Shown: in pieces, positions 45,302 to 54,331 of the stretch
How the letters are laid out: each line of letters starts with the position of its first letter
How positions within the stretch are numbered: the stretch's first letter is position 1
DNA from: Candidimonas nitroreducens
GTDB lineage: Bacteria; Pseudomonadota; Gammaproteobacteria; Burkholderiales; Burkholderiaceae_B
Direction of reading: 5' to 3'
Assembly (NCBI RefSeq): GCF_002209565.1
Contig: NZ_NJIH01000003.1
Span: forward strand, 124,001 to 188,000
Length of the DNA: 64,000 bases
The notes under the pieces: generated by a model
Databases searched by the model: none
Seen by the model: the letters and a program-made list of their open reading frames with translations, nothing else
What the model was told of the DNA's origin: nothing
Position numbers and translations under genes: made by a program

Positions 45302-45313
45302 AAACATATGTTT
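45302..45313. promoter_or_regulatory. Palindrome in the gentisate operon promoter
   Basis: AAACATATGTTT is a perfect 12-base palindrome in the AT-rich region, about 175 bases before the fumarylpyruvate hydrolase start. Its half ATATGTTT recurs 44 bases away, so it may be part of a regulator binding site. The protein that would bind is unknown. Confidence 0.35.
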
Positions 45314-45385
45314 GGGCCAAGGCGGCACCGCTTATGCAACCAGGAGATAACGGCCGGGCGCCGGCACACTCCGCCGGGCGGCCTA

Positions 45386-45419
45386 TAAAAAAAGCCCCGA
45401 GGCACGCCCGGGGCTTTTT
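45386..45419. terminator. Strong bidirectional terminator after rpsQ
   Basis: AGCCCCG (45393-45399) and CGGGGCT (45409-45415) pair with a 9-base loop, and runs of A on the left and T on the right extend the stem and give U-tracts in both directions. It stands 20 bases after the rpsQ stop. It ends the S10-type transcript exactly where rplN should follow. Confidence 0.85.
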
Positions 45420-45438
45420 CACTACAAGACGACAGGGA

Positions 45439-45720
45439 TCAGATGACCCGTGCAGCCTCGATCAGGCGCACGACCGTCCAGGACTTGTCGCGGCTGATGG
45501 GGCGGCCTTCGGAGATCTCGACGGTATCGCCCTCGTTGTACTGGTTGGTTTCGTCGTGCGCCTTGTACTTGTTGGAGCGCATGACGATCTTGCCGTACAC
45601 CGGGTGCTTGACGCGGCGTTCGACCTGCACCACCACCGTCTTGTCCATCTTGTTGCTGACGACCTTGCCGATCAGCGTACGCTGGCGCTTGGCCTGCTGG
45701 GTGTTTTGAGTTTCGCTCAT
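45439..45720 (-). CDS. rpsQ: 30S ribosomal protein S17, last gene of the S10-type unit
   Basis: 93 aa (E. coli 84). The block [20 protein letters not shown] and [19 protein letters not shown] are diagnostic. S17 binds 16S rRNA early in 30S assembly. Directly downstream is a terminator rather than rplN. Confidence 0.97.
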   Translation of the reverse strand: MSETQNTQQAKRQRTLIGKVVSNKMDKTVVVQVERRVKHPVYGKIVMRSNKYKAHDETNQYNEGDTVEISEGRPISRDKSWTVVRLIEAARVI

Positions 45721-45721
45721 G

Positions 45722-45913
45722 TTACTTCCCTGCCTTCTCAGTTATCAGGGTACGCACGCGCGCGATGTCGCGGCGCACTTTACCGAGTTGGCTGGTGTTG
45801 GAAAGCTGTTGCGTGGCACGCTGCATGCGCAGGTTGAATTGCGCCTTCAACAGGCTTTCGAGCTCTTGGCCGAGCTCGGCGGCGTCTTTGGAACGGAGTT
45901 CGCTGGCTTTCAT
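45722..45913 (-). CDS. rpmC: 50S ribosomal protein L29
   Basis: 63 aa, beginning [20 protein letters not shown]; two helices typical of L29, near the tunnel exit where SRP docks. It lies between rplP and rpsQ with a 1-base gap to rpsQ. Confidence 0.97.
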   Translation of the reverse strand: MKASELRSKDAAELGQELESLLKAQFNLRMQRATQQLSNTSQLGKVRRDIARVRTLITEKAGK

Positions 45914-45922
45914 GAGATCTCC

Positions 45923-46339
45923 TTAAGCACCGATGTGACGCGACACGAAGGTCGTCGAGATCGGCAGCTTGGCGGCGGCCAGGCGGAACGCCTCGCGCGC
46001 GAGCTCTTCGCTCACGCCTTCCATTTCATAAAGCACCTTGCCGGGTTGGATTTCCGCGACCCAGTATTCCGGATTGCCCTTGCCGTTACCCATACGGACT
46101 TCGGCAGGCTTCTGCGAAATCGGCTTGTCGGGGAAGATACGGATCCAGATACGGCCGCCGCGTTTGATGTGGCGGTTGATGGCACGACGCGCCGATTCGA
46201 TCTGGCGTGCGGTCAGGCGGCCACGGCCCGTGGCTTTCAGGCCGTATTCGCCGAACGACACCTGGGCGCCGCGCGTGGCCAGGCCGGTATTGCGGCCTTT
46301 CTGCTCTTTGCGATATTTTCTGCGTGAAGGTTGCAGCAT
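45923..46339 (-). CDS. rplP: 50S ribosomal protein L16
   Basis: 138 aa. The basic start [19 protein letters not shown] and the central [15 protein letters not shown] block are diagnostic. L16 organises the A-site region of the 50S subunit. It lies 2 bases after rpsC. Confidence 0.98.
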   Translation of the reverse strand: MLQPSRRKYRKEQKGRNTGLATRGAQVSFGEYGLKATGRGRLTARQIESARRAINRHIKRGGRIWIRIFPDKPISQKPAEVRMGNGKGNPEYWVAEIQPGKVLYEMEGVSEELAREAFRLAAAKLPISTTFVSRHIGA

Positions 46340-46341
46340 GG

Positions 46342-47124
46342 TTATTCTCCTTCGGGCGCCGGCGCAGCGTCCGGCTTGCGAGGACCGCGGCCGCGTCCGC
46401 CGGGACGGCGGCCATCGGGACGCTCGCCACGGGGCGCACGGCGCGGACGACGCTCGTCATCGCGCGGGGCGGCGGTCTCGGGCGGCATTTCGCCGTTGGG
46501 CAGCATGTCGCCCTTGTAGACCCAGACCTTGATACCGATGATGCCGTATGTGGTTTGCGCTTCGGACGTACCGTAATCGATGTTGGCGCGCAGGGTATGC
46601 AGAGGCACACGGCCTTCGCGATACCACTCGGTGCGGGCGATTTCGATGCCGTTCAGGCGGCCCGAGCTCATGATCTTGATGCCCTGGGCGCCCAGGCGCA
46701 TGGCGTTCTGCATGGCGCGCTTCATGGCGCGGCGGAACATGATGCGCTTTTCGAGCTGCTGGGCGATCGAGTCGGCGATCAGCTGGGCGTCGGTTTCCGG
46801 CTTGCGGATTTCCTCGATGTTGACGTGCACGGGCACGCCCATCAGGCGCTGCAGATCGGCCTTGAGGCTTTCGATGTCCTCGCCGCGCTTGCCGATCACC
46901 ACGCCCGGACGGGCCGAGTAGACGGTGATGCGTGCATTCTTGGCAGGGCGCTCGATGACCACGCGGCCGACCGAGGCGCTCTTGAGCTTCTTCTTCAGGT
47001 ACTCGCGCACACGGATGTCTTCGGCAAGCATGCCGCCGAAGGCCTTGTCATTGGCGTACCAACGCGAGCTCCAGTTGCGGTTGACCGCGAGGCGGAACCC
47101 AATCGGGTGTATTTTCTGTCCCAT
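46342..47124 (-). CDS. rpsC: 30S ribosomal protein S3
   Basis: 260 aa, longer than E. coli S3 (233). A KH domain ([19 protein letters not shown] near residue 80) and a C-terminal domain are normal. The extra C-terminal tail (last 45 residues) is rich in Arg, Gly, Pro and acidic residues and looks disordered. S3 forms the mRNA entry site and its helicase. Confidence 0.97.
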   Translation of the reverse strand: MGQKIHPIGFRLAVNRNWSSRWYANDKAFGGMLAEDIRVREYLKKKLKSASVGRVVIERPAKNARITVYSARPGVVIGKRGEDIESLKADLQRLMGVPVHVNIEEIRKPETDAQLIADSIAQQLEKRIMFRRAMKRAMQNAMRLGAQGIKIMSSGRLNGIEIARTEWYREGRVPLHTLRANIDYGTSEAQTTYGIIGIKVWVYKGDMLPNGEMPPETAAPRDDERRPRRAPRGERPDGRRPGGRGRGPRKPDAAPAPEGE

Positions 47125-47133
47125 TGCGACTCC

Positions 47134-47463
47134 TTAAGCCCCGACCTTGACCACGATGTGGCAGGTCTGCTTCTCGATACGGTTGCCGCGGCCTTTCGCA
47201 CGCGCGGAGAAGCGCTTCATCGACTGGGCCTTGTCCACGTAGATGGTGGTGACCTTCAGCTCGTCGATATCGGCGGCATCGTTGTGCTCGGCGTTGGCGA
47301 TTGCCGACTCGAGCGCCTTCTTGAGTATGCCGGCGGCCTTCTTGGGGGTGAAAGTCAGGATATTCAGGGCCTGCGACACCGACTTGCCGCGGATCAGATC
47401 CGCGACCAGGCGAGTCTTCTGCGCCGAAATATGGACTCCACGAATGATAGCTGTAGTTTCCAT
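47134..47463 (-). CDS. rplV: 50S ribosomal protein L22
   Basis: 109 aa. Blocks [20 protein letters not shown] and the loop region [14 protein letters not shown] that reaches into the peptide tunnel are intact. It lies between rpsS (3-base gap) and rpsC. Confidence 0.98.
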   Translation of the reverse strand: METTAIIRGVHISAQKTRLVADLIRGKSVSQALNILTFTPKKAAGILKKALESAIANAEHNDAADIDELKVTTIYVDKAQSMKRFSARAKGRGNRIEKQTCHIVVKVGA

Positions 47464-47466
47464 CGC

Positions 47467-47742
47467 TTACCTCTTGGACTTCTTGTCCGCGGCGTGGCCC
47501 TTGAACGTACGGGTCAGCGCGAACTCGCCGAGCTTGTGGCCGACCATGTTCTCGTTGATGTAGACGGGAACATGCTGGCGGCCGTTGTGCACGGCTATCG
47601 TCAGCCCAATGAACTCGGGCAGGATGGTGGAACGGCGCGACCAGGTTTTGATCGGCTTCTTGTCCTTGCCTTCGACGGCGGCATCGACCTTTTTGATCAG
47701 ATGCGCATCGACGAACGGACCTTTCTTGATCGAACGTGACAT
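47467..47742 (-). CDS. rpsS: 30S ribosomal protein S19
   Basis: 91 aa, beginning [38 protein letters not shown] and [19 protein letters not shown] are diagnostic. S19 with S13 forms the head bridge to the 50S subunit. Confidence 0.98.
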   Translation of the reverse strand: MSRSIKKGPFVDAHLIKKVDAAVEGKDKKPIKTWSRRSTILPEFIGLTIAVHNGRQHVPVYINENMVGHKLGEFALTRTFKGHAADKKSKR

Positions 47743-47754
47743 GTTGTTCGCCCC

Positions 47755-48582
47755 TTACTTGCGCTTGCGACGCGAGACAATCATATTGTCCGTGCGCTTG
47801 TTACTTCGGGTTCTGAAGCCCTTGGCCGGCGTACCCCATGGGCTGACCGGTTCCCGACCTTCGCCAGTACGGCCTTCGCCGCCGCCGTGCGGGTGGTCGA
47901 CCGGGTTCATGGCCACGCCACGAACCGTCGGACGCACGCCGCGCCAGCGCATTGCGCCGGCCTTGCCGATCTGGCGCAAGCTGTGTTCTTCGTTGCCGAC
48001 TTCACCGATGGTGGCGCGGCAGTCGATGTGCACGCGGCGCACTTCACCCGAACGCAGGCGCACCTGGGCGTACGTGCCTTCGCGAGCCAGCAGCACCGCC
48101 GAGGCGCCGGCCGAGCGGGCCAGCTGGGCGCCCTTGCCGGGCAGCATCTCGATGCAGTGGATGGTGGTACCCACGGGGATGCTGCGGATGGGCAGCGTGT
48201 TGCCGGCGCGGATCGGGGCTTCCGTCCCGGAGACCAGCGTCGCACCCACGGCCAGGCCGCGCGGCGCAATGATGTAGCGGCGTTCGCCGTCGGCGTAGCA
48301 CAGCAAGGCGATGTGGGCGCTGCGGTTGGGGTCGTATTCAAGACGCTCGACCTTGGCCACGATGCCGTCCTTGTTGCGACGGAAGTCCACGATACGGTAG
48401 TGCTGCTTGTGACCGCCGCCACGATGGCGCACGGTGACATGGCCGTTGTTGTTGCGGCCCGAGCCGCGCGACTGCTTTTCGAGCAGGGAAGCCAGCGGCG
48501 CGCCCTTGTGCAGATTGGGACTGACCACCTTCACCATGCCGCGACGGCCGGCGGAAGTCGGCTTGACTTTCACGAGAGCCAT
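47755..48582 (-). CDS. rplB: 50S ribosomal protein L2
   Basis: 275 aa. The OB and SH3-like RNA-binding domains and the C-terminal [14 protein letters not shown] block, whose histidine lies near the peptidyl-transferase centre, are present. The start abuts the rplW stop with no gap. Confidence 0.98.
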   Translation of the reverse strand: MALVKVKPTSAGRRGMVKVVSPNLHKGAPLASLLEKQSRGSGRNNNGHVTVRHRGGGHKQHYRIVDFRRNKDGIVAKVERLEYDPNRSAHIALLCYADGERRYIIAPRGLAVGATLVSGTEAPIRAGNTLPIRSIPVGTTIHCIEMLPGKGAQLARSAGASAVLLAREGTYAQVRLRSGEVRRVHIDCRATIGEVGNEEHSLRQIGKAGAMRWRGVRPTVRGVAMNPVDHPHGGGEGRTGEGREPVSPWGTPAKGFRTRSNKRTDNMIVSRRKRK

Positions 48583-48879
48583 TTAGTTCACCTCCGTAAA
48601 GTCGAGTTCCTGGCCGTCCTTGAGCGAGACGTAGGCCTTGCGCTCGTTGCGGCGGCGGCCCATGTAGCGGCCAAAGCGCTTTTCCTTGCCCTTGCGGTTC
48701 AGCACCTGCACGGACTCGACTTCCACCTTGAACAGCAGTTCGACGGCGGCCTTGATTTCCGGCTTGGTAGCGTCGGCGGCGACGCGGAAAGCAACCTGTT
48801 GATTCTTTTCGGCGACGAAGGTGGCCTTTTCGGTCACGATCGGAGCCAGGATAACTTGCATCAGTCGTTCGGCGTTCAT
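48583..48879 (-). CDS. rplW: 50S ribosomal protein L23
   Basis: 98 aa from the ATG at 48879, which overlaps the rplD stop (ATGA). [20 protein letters not shown] and [18 protein letters not shown] are diagnostic. L23 is the docking site for trigger factor and SRP at the tunnel exit. Confidence 0.97.
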   Translation of the reverse strand: MNAERLMQVILAPIVTEKATFVAEKNQQVAFRVAADATKPEIKAAVELLFKVEVESVQVLNRKGKEKRFGRYMGRRRNERKAYVSLKDGQELDFTEVN

Positions 48880-49496
48880 CCCAGCATCTCCTCGAGTTGA
48901 GCGACGGCCGGCTTGGTGATCAACACTTTCTTGTAGTGGATCAGGGACAGCGGATCGGCGTAGCGCGGTTCGACCACGGCGACATGCGGCAGGTTGCGCG
49001 TGGCGAGATAGACGTTCTCGTCGAGCGTATCGGTGATGATGAGCACCGATTCCAGGCCCATGCCCTTGAGCTTGGCGGCTGCCAGCTTGGTCTTGGGGGA
49101 CTCTAGCGCGAAGGTGTCGACCACCGCCAGGCGGTCTTCCCGCACCAGCTGCGAGAGAATCGCGCGGATGCCGGCGCGATACATCTTCTTGTTGACCTTC
49201 TGGCTGAAGTTTTCTTCGGGCGAGTTGGGGAACGTGCGGCCACCCCCACGCCAGATCGGCGAAGAGGTCATGCCCGAACGGGCGCGGCCGGTGCCCTTCT
49301 GGCGCCACGGCTTCTTGGTGCTGTGCTTGACTTCGGCGCGATCCTTCTGGGCGCGATTGCCGCTGCGGGCATTGGCCTGGAACGCCACCACGATCTGGTG
49401 CACCAGCGCTTCGTTGAAGTCGCGGCCGAACACGGTGTCGGCACCGGCGACGGTCGCGGCGGACTGGCCCTGGTCATTCAGGAGCTTGAGTTCCAT
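48876..49496 (-). CDS. rplD: 50S ribosomal protein L4
   Basis: 206 aa. The long tunnel loop appears as [20 protein letters not shown] near residue 60. In E. coli L4 is also the regulator of the S10 operon leader; here the leader-bearing gene rpsJ is detached, so that control could no longer reach rplC-rpsQ in the usual way. Confidence 0.98.
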   Translation of the reverse strand: MELKLLNDQGQSAATVAGADTVFGRDFNEALVHQIVVAFQANARSGNRAQKDRAEVKHSTKKPWRQKGTGRARSGMTSSPIWRGGGRTFPNSPEENFSQKVNKKMYRAGIRAILSQLVREDRLAVVDTFALESPKTKLAAAKLKGMGLESVLIITDTLDENVYLATRNLPHVAVVEPRYADPLSLIHYKKVLITKPAVAQLEEMLG

Positions 49497-49499
49497 GGA

Positions 49500-50189
49500 T
49501 TAGGCTCCTTTCTTGGCGGGCGCCTTGACGGCGGGACGCACGATAACATCGGCGTTCTTGTGGCCCGGGACGGCGCCCCTGACCAGCAGCAGGCCGCGCT
49601 CGGCGTCGACACGCACGACGTCCAGGTTCTGCACGGTGCGGGTCGCGTCGCCCAGATGGCCGGACATGCGCTTGCCGGGGAAAATGCGGCCCGGATCCTG
49701 CGCCTGGCCGATCGAGCCCGGCACGCGGTGCGAACGGGAATTACCGTGCGAGGCGCGCTGCGAACCGAAATGGTGGCGCTTGATGGTGCCGGCAAAACCC
49801 TTGCCGATGGTGGTGCCCGTCACGTCCACTTTCTGGCCCGCTTCGAACACGCTTTCGACGGCCACGACGGAGCCAGCCGTGAATTCGGCGGCGCGGGCGG
49901 GGTCGAGACGGAATTCCTTGAGGATGCTACCGGCTTCAGAGCCGGCCTTGGCATAGTGCCCTGCCAGCGCCTTGGTCACGCGCGAGGCGCGGCGGGTGCC
50001 GTAGGCCACCTGCACGGCAGCATAGCCATCGACTTCGGGCGACTTGACTTGAGTAACGCGGTTGTTGGACACGTCCAGCACGGTTACCGGGATGGATTCA
50101 CCTTCCTCGGTAAAAATGCGGGTCATGCCGACTTTGCGCCCCACGAGCCCCAGCCGGAAGGCGGCAGGCGTAGGTGTCGAATTCGACAT
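49500..50189 (-). CDS. rplC: 50S ribosomal protein L3, first gene of the detached S10 unit
   Basis: 229 aa from the ATG at 50189 ([20 protein letters not shown]). The extension to the upstream in-frame ATG has no L3 similarity. The loop that reaches the peptidyl-transferase centre is present in [14 protein letters not shown] and its preceding region. In most bacteria rpsJ directly precedes rplC; here rpsJ is 7.1 kb away and rplC has its own promoter. Confidence 0.97.
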   Translation of the reverse strand: MSNSTPTPAAFRLGLVGRKVGMTRIFTEEGESIPVTVLDVSNNRVTQVKSPEVDGYAAVQVAYGTRRASRVTKALAGHYAKAGSEAGSILKEFRLDPARAAEFTAGSVVAVESVFEAGQKVDVTGTTIGKGFAGTIKRHHFGSQRASHGNSRSHRVPGSIGQAQDPGRIFPGKRMSGHLGDATRTVQNLDVVRVDAERGLLLVRGAVPGHKNADVIVRPAVKAPAKKGA

Positions 50190-50580
50190 CGTTTTCTCCA
50201 TTCCCGACTGCGATTGGTCGGGGCTGATTAAGCATGACGCGCCATACTGCGCGAACCACGGCCCTTGAGTATCCGACCCTGGGGCAGAACCCTCGGGGTG
50301 GAACCAAGCACCCATCATGCGATTTAAAGTGCACGTGAAGTCTCTGGGCTAACACACCTAACACCAGGCACCCACGCGCGCCAATAGCGGCCAAAAACCA
50401 TGGCCAAGCTCGCCACTTTACCATAAGAGAGCAAACCTTGGCAAACGGAAGCCCTATCCAATATCAGAGAGTCCGGGCGGGATGACGTGACTCCAACGGC
50501 AAAGGAGTCTGAACGGGACAGAAAGGGTCGATCATGGCGAGATGGTGATCGACATGGATACAGCGCGGCACGCCCCCTCT
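50190..50580. other. Upstream region of rplC
   Basis: The 391 bases hold the rplC promoter (50407-50444) and an rplC leader of about 215 bases. Between the promoter and the alpha/beta hydrolase stop (50445-50580) I see no gene or clear terminator. Confidence 0.55.
50407..50444 (-). promoter_or_regulatory. Sigma-70 promoter of the rplC-rpsQ unit
   Basis: On the minus strand -35 TTGCCA (50439-50444), an 18-base spacer and -10 TAAAGT (50415-50420) are followed by the GC-rich start region GGCGAGCT. The 21 bases 50407-50427 match the str promoter core (62469-62489) at 18 positions. A GC-rich stretch after the -10 box is typical of growth-rate and ppGpp-controlled promoters. Confidence 0.7.
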
Positions 50581-51360
50581 CTACCCGGCCAGGAATTCCC
50601 GCAACACGCTCTCGAACCATAATGGCTGTTCCAGGTGGGCGGCATGTCCGCATAGCGGCAATATGCACAGATGCGCATTGCCCAAGGCGCGATAGAGCTC
50701 CAGCGCGCTGGCCGGCGGGTGGCTGCGTTCGGCTTCGCCGCTGAGCACCAATGCCGGGGTGGCGCAGCCTTGCAGCTTGCCAGTGTAGTCGGCATTCTGC
50801 GTGGCTTCGATGGCGGCTGCGGCGCCCTGCTCGCTCATGCCCGCCGCGGCCTGCAGGCATAGCGCATGGGCTGCGGGGCTGCGCGCGGCATCGGCAAACC
50901 AGGAATCCACCACCTTGCGGGCGGCAGTTTCGACGCCCTCGGCCTGCAGCCGCTGCAGGGTCTGCTCCACGGTTTCGAAACGCCGGCCGCGGTTCACGCT
51001 AAGGCCGGCGCCATACAGTACGACGCGGCCGAGCCTCTCGGGGTGATGGCACAGCAGCTCCTGCACCACGAAGCCGCTCATGGAATGGCCTACGACGTGC
51101 ACGCGCTGCAGCCCCAGCTCGTCGGCCAGTGCCAATAAGCCGGAAGCAAAATCCGGCAGGCGGCGGTAGGGCTGGCGCGAGCCGGCGGCGCCGAAACCTG
51201 GCCAGTCGGGTGCGATCAGGTCGAAATCGGGCTCCAGGGCATCCATCAGCCCCGACCAGAACAGCGAAGAAGAGGCGAAGCCGTGCAGAAGCATCACGGC
51301 CGGCCCCTTTCCCTGGCGGCGATAGAACATGACTGGCGCCCTCCCGGCCACTGGCGGCAA
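50581..51360 (-). CDS. Alpha/beta hydrolase
   Basis: 259 aa. The fold shows LLHGFASSSLFW (oxyanion loop), the nucleophile elbow VGHSMSG (S about 94) and the late histidine in CGHAAHLEQP. The acid of the triad is not obvious: the usual GDxD position reads SGEAERSHP, so Glu may serve. Related enzymes cleave ring-fission products or esters. It follows the broken Bug gene by 6 bases. An ATG at 51330 is an alternative start. Confidence 0.82.
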   Translation of the reverse strand: MPPVAGRAPVMFYRRQGKGPAVMLLHGFASSSLFWSGLMDALEPDFDLIAPDWPGFGAAGSRQPYRRLPDFASGLLALADELGLQRVHVVGHSMSGFVVQELLCHHPERLGRVVLYGAGLSVNRGRRFETVEQTLQRLQAEGVETAARKVVDSWFADAARSPAAHALCLQAAAGMSEQGAAAAIEATQNADYTGKLQGCATPALVLSGEAERSHPPASALELYRALGNAHLCILPLCGHAAHLEQPLWFESVLREFLAG

Positions 51361-51366
51361 GCGGCC

Positions 51367-52337
51367 TCAGTTGACTTTCGCGCCCGAGCGCCGCACCACG
51401 TCCTGCCAGTAGGGCGCTTCTTTCTGCAGATCGGCCCGGAACTTTGCCGGTGTGCCCAGGTTCACCAGGAAGCCCTGGGACTCGAGCTTTTTCTGTATGG
51501 CCGGATCGGACAGCACCTGATGCAGGGCCTTCTGGATGCGATCCACGATCGCCGGCGGCGTCCCTTCGGGAGCCGCCAGCCCCCACCAGTTGCTGACGAC
51601 GGCTTTGCCTATGCCCACTTCAGCGGTAGTGGGGATGTCGGGCAAGGCCGGAAAGCGCTTGGGCAGCGCCACCGCCAGCACACGCAGCTTGCCCTGCGGC
51701 AGATAGGCCGAGGCGATGCCATAGCCGCCTATGTAGACCTGGATCTGATCGGCCAGCAATGCCTGTACGCCCGGCGCCGAGCCGCGGTAGGTAAAATGGC
51801 AGTCATCTTGCCGTGCACGGCCTCGGACAGCATCCAGCCCGACAGGGCGGGGGTCGTCCCGGCCCCGGGTGTGCCGTAATTGAGCAAGCCAGGGTGCTTG
51901 CCCGCGTAGGCCTTGAAGCTGGCGAAGTCGTGCGCCGGAACCTTGGCGCTCAGATAAATGAAGGCCGGCACGTCCGCCACCCTGGCAATGGGCTCCAGCG
52001 CCTTGAGCGGATCGAAGCGCAGCTTGTACAGGTACTGATTGATGACGAAGTTATTGGTTGCGCCGAACAGCAGCGTGTAGCCGTCGGGCGCCGCGCGCAC
52101 TACCTCCTGGGTACCGATATTGCCGCCCGCGCCGGACTTGTAGTCGAGTATCACGGGCTGGCCCAGCGCCTTGTTCAGCCCCGGCTGCAGCTGCCTGAAT
52201 ATGATGTCGCCCGCCGCGCCGGCGGAATACGGCAGCACCACCCGGATCGGGTGATCCGGGTAGGCCGCCCGCGCAGCCGTGCATAAGCCCAGGCCCAGGG
52301 CAGCCAGCCATACACCCCAGTATTTCGTCATGCTCAT
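51367..52337 (-). pseudogene. Bug/TctC-family receptor gene interrupted by a frameshift
   Basis: The 5' part from ATG 52337 encodes a signal peptide and the Bug N-terminus (PIRVVLPYSAGAAGDIIF, LGQPVILDYKSGAGGNIG) to HGKMT. The C-terminal part (YRGSAPGVQALLADQIQVY to the end at 51367) lies in another frame. The break is at about 51799, where one base is missing (or two are extra) in a context ATGACTGCCATTTTACC. The total of 971 bases is one short of a whole 323-aa gene. It may be a pseudogene or a sequencing error. Confidence 0.8.
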
Positions 52338-52458
52338 CTTGTCTCTCCTTGCTTTGGTTCATGCTTGCGGCACGCTGCGGCGGCGCCGAACCCGAGTCCG
52401 CCGTGGCGCCGTTATTCCTATGAACGGCACCGCGTGGCGGCCGGGCCCATGCACGCGT

Positions 52459-53352
52459 CTACAGATCGATACGCATCAGGTCGTGCGCCAGGCGCAGCGG
52501 GCCGGCATAGTTTTTGCGCAGGTCGCGTACCACCTCTTCCATCAGGTCGGGGCCCATCAGCTCTATGGGCAGATGATTGCCCGCCGCGCGCTTGATCACC
52601 GGACTGGTCGAGTCGAAGTGGCCGAAATGCGTGCCCACCAGCGCGCGGACATTGGCGCGCGTGGCGATCTTGCCCAGCTCCAGCGGGCTGGTGTGCGAAT
52701 AGGTGCCCACGCCCGACTTGGCGCGGTGCGCCAGGAACGATTCGGGAAAAGTGCATTCATGTATCAGCAGGTCGGCGTCTTTGGCCAGGCGCACCATGGC
52801 CTCACAGGGTGCAGTATCACCGCTGAATGCCACTACCTTGCCTTCCGCCTCGAGGCGTATGCCGAAGCAATCGGTGATTTCGCTGGGAATGTGCTCGACC
52901 AGGTCGACGAATATCTTCACGTCTTCGTCCTGGTAGATCAGGCCCGGCGCCACTTCGGTTACCGCCGGGCGCACCGCCTCGATGTTTTTCTGCCTGACGC
53001 CGTAGGCGGCGCGCGCCTGGATGTCGACGCGATACGCGCCATTCTCGAACGAATGGTCGACGAAGTCCTGCGTGCCGCGCGGCCCGAATACCTGCAGCCG
53101 GCCCTCGCGGTTGAAGACCCAGCTCGACAGCACGAAGAACGGCAGGCCGCAGACGTGGTCGTAGTGCAGATGGCTGATGAAGACCCAGCCTACGTCGGCC
53201 GGGTTGATGTTGGCGCGCACCATCTGGCGCGTCGAGCCTTCGCCGCAATCGAACAGATAGTTCTTGCCGTTGTCCAGCGTGACGAGTATCGAGGATTGAG
53301 CCCGGTCGGGGTCGGGCAGGGCGGCGCCCGTACCCAGCATGGTGATTTTCAA
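52459..53352 (-). CDS. MBL-fold metal-dependent hydrolase (RNase Z / arylsulfatase-like)
   Basis: 297 aa with a TTG start at 53352: the sequence reads (M)KITMLGTGAALPDPDRAQ, the usual N-terminus of this group, and GGAGA stands 5 bases before the TTG. The zinc-binding motif HLHYDH, an FSGDTAP aspartate and GTHFGH give the metal ligands. The family includes RNase Z and small-molecule hydrolases; the adjacent Bug and transporter genes favour a metabolic role. An ATG at 53340 is the alternative start. Confidence 0.82.
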   Translation of the reverse strand: MKITMLGTGAALPDPDRAQSSILVTLDNGKNYLFDCGEGSTRQMVRANINPADVGWVFISHLHYDHVCGLPFFVLSSWVFNREGRLQVFGPRGTQDFVDHSFENGAYRVDIQARAAYGVRQKNIEAVRPAVTEVAPGLIYQDEDVKIFVDLVEHIPSEITDCFGIRLEAEGKVVAFSGDTAPCEAMVRLAKDADLLIHECTFPESFLAHRAKSGVGTYSHTSPLELGKIATRANVRALVGTHFGHFDSTSPVIKRAAGNHLPIELMGPDLMEEVVRDLRKNYAGPLRLAHDLMRIDL

Positions 53353-53475
53353 ATACGTCTCCAGAAGTCGAGGTTGGAACCTGTTTGCTTGATGCTGATC
53401 CGCGGATTCGGCGCCTGCGGTGCCCATGCGGCCTTGCATGCCAGGGCGCCCACCAGAGCCAGCTTATTAAAAATA

Positions 53476-53501
53476 ATAAAGTACGTTTTTTAGTACTTTA
53501 T
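53476..53501. promoter_or_regulatory. Inverted repeat between the GntR (UTRA) gene and the MBL gene
   Basis: TAAAGTAC (53477-53484) and GTACTTTA (53493-53500) form a perfect inverted repeat with an 8-base spacer, extended by one A/T pair. It lies 18 bases after the GntR stop and 125 bases before the MBL start. GntR proteins of the UTRA class bind GT-AC type inverted repeats, so it is a good operator candidate. A weak hairpin terminator is the alternative. Confidence 0.5.
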
Positions 53502-53518
53502 ACCTCGAAAAAAATTTG

Positions 53519-54292
53519 TCAATGGGCATCGGCCCCGACTTCGGGCTCCACGTCGGGGTGGAAATGGGTTTCCACGGACAGATACTTGGCCGGATACAGC
53601 ACCCGCGCCACATAGACCACCTCCCCAGCTGCGTTGCGCGCCACGCGCAGCGCCTGGGCCACTGCCGTGCCGATCTCCAGGTGCAGGTGCTTGGCCGCCA
53701 GGGCATCGGCGGCGCGTATGGTCAGAACCTGGGTGGCGGAGTGCAGCTCCGCCCGGAAATAGCGGTTGACTGCCGGCAGCACCGGCTCGGCCTCGAATTC
53801 CGCCTGCCTCAGGTCGAACAGGCGCTTGGCCACATACACGGTATTCACGCTGTACGGTATGTGATCCGTCCAGTTGACGCGCAGCGTCCACCAATAAAGC
53901 TGATCGGCCGACTGTTCCGGCACCTCGGGCGGCAGCACGCCGACGCCGCTGTCCAGCGTGACGAAGCGCACCTTCAGGTGCTCGATGTGGCGCACCAGCG
54001 AGCGCCAGTCGGTGGGCAGCATCAGCCAATGTTCTTTGGCGGCATCGCCTATGACGAAGGTGCCCTTGCCGCGGGTGCGCTGGATCAGGCCCTCGGTTTC
54101 CAGCTCGTCGAGCGCGGCGCGCACCGTGGCGCGCGACACGCCATATTCGGCCACCAGCTCCAGCAGCGTGGGAATGCGCGCGCCGAGCGCCCATTCTCCG
54201 CGTTCCAGACGGGCCCTCAATACGTATTTGAGCTTGAGCGACAAAGGTAGGCGCGATTGCTTCTTGAGGGCCGTATGGATGCTTTCAATCAT
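53519..54292 (-). CDS. GntR-family regulator, UTRA (HutC-like) subfamily
   Basis: 257 aa. A winged HTH (residues about 15-80, GARIPTLLELVAEYGVSRAT then RTRGKGTFV) and a UTRA ligand-binding domain (about 95-245) are seen. It lies 39 bases after the ATPase gene of the quaternary-amine transporter, in the same direction, and probably regulates it or the MBL-Bug-hydrolase genes. Confidence 0.87.
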   Translation of the reverse strand: MIESIHTALKKQSRLPLSLKLKYVLRARLERGEWALGARIPTLLELVAEYGVSRATVRAALDELETEGLIQRTRGKGTFVIGDAAKEHWLMLPTDWRSLVRHIEHLKVRFVTLDSGVGVLPPEVPEQSADQLYWWTLRVNWTDHIPYSVNTVYVAKRLFDLRQAEFEAEPVLPAVNRYFRAELHSATQVLTIRAADALAAKHLHLEIGTAVAQALRVARNAAGEVVYVARVLYPAKYLSVETHFHPDVEPEVGADAH

Positions 54293-54331
54293 TCCGTCAT
54301 GATTCTTGTCCGACAGCTTGCCATATTACAG

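Larger units (their letters stand above)
45128..45438. other. Spacer between rpsQ and the gentisate operon
   Basis: The 311 bases hold the rpsQ terminator (45386-45419) and an AT-rich promoter region (about 45235-45320) for the gentisate operon. In it TATAGATAAT-like -10 sequences occur on the minus strand, and ATATGTTT is repeated at 45262-45269 and 45306-45313. No gene is visible. Confidence 0.55.

Noticed and set aside
53477-53500. The GTAC inverted repeat as the GntR gene terminator
   Set aside because: The stem is AT-rich and the following T-tract on the minus strand is interrupted, so an operator is the better explanation, though not excluded.
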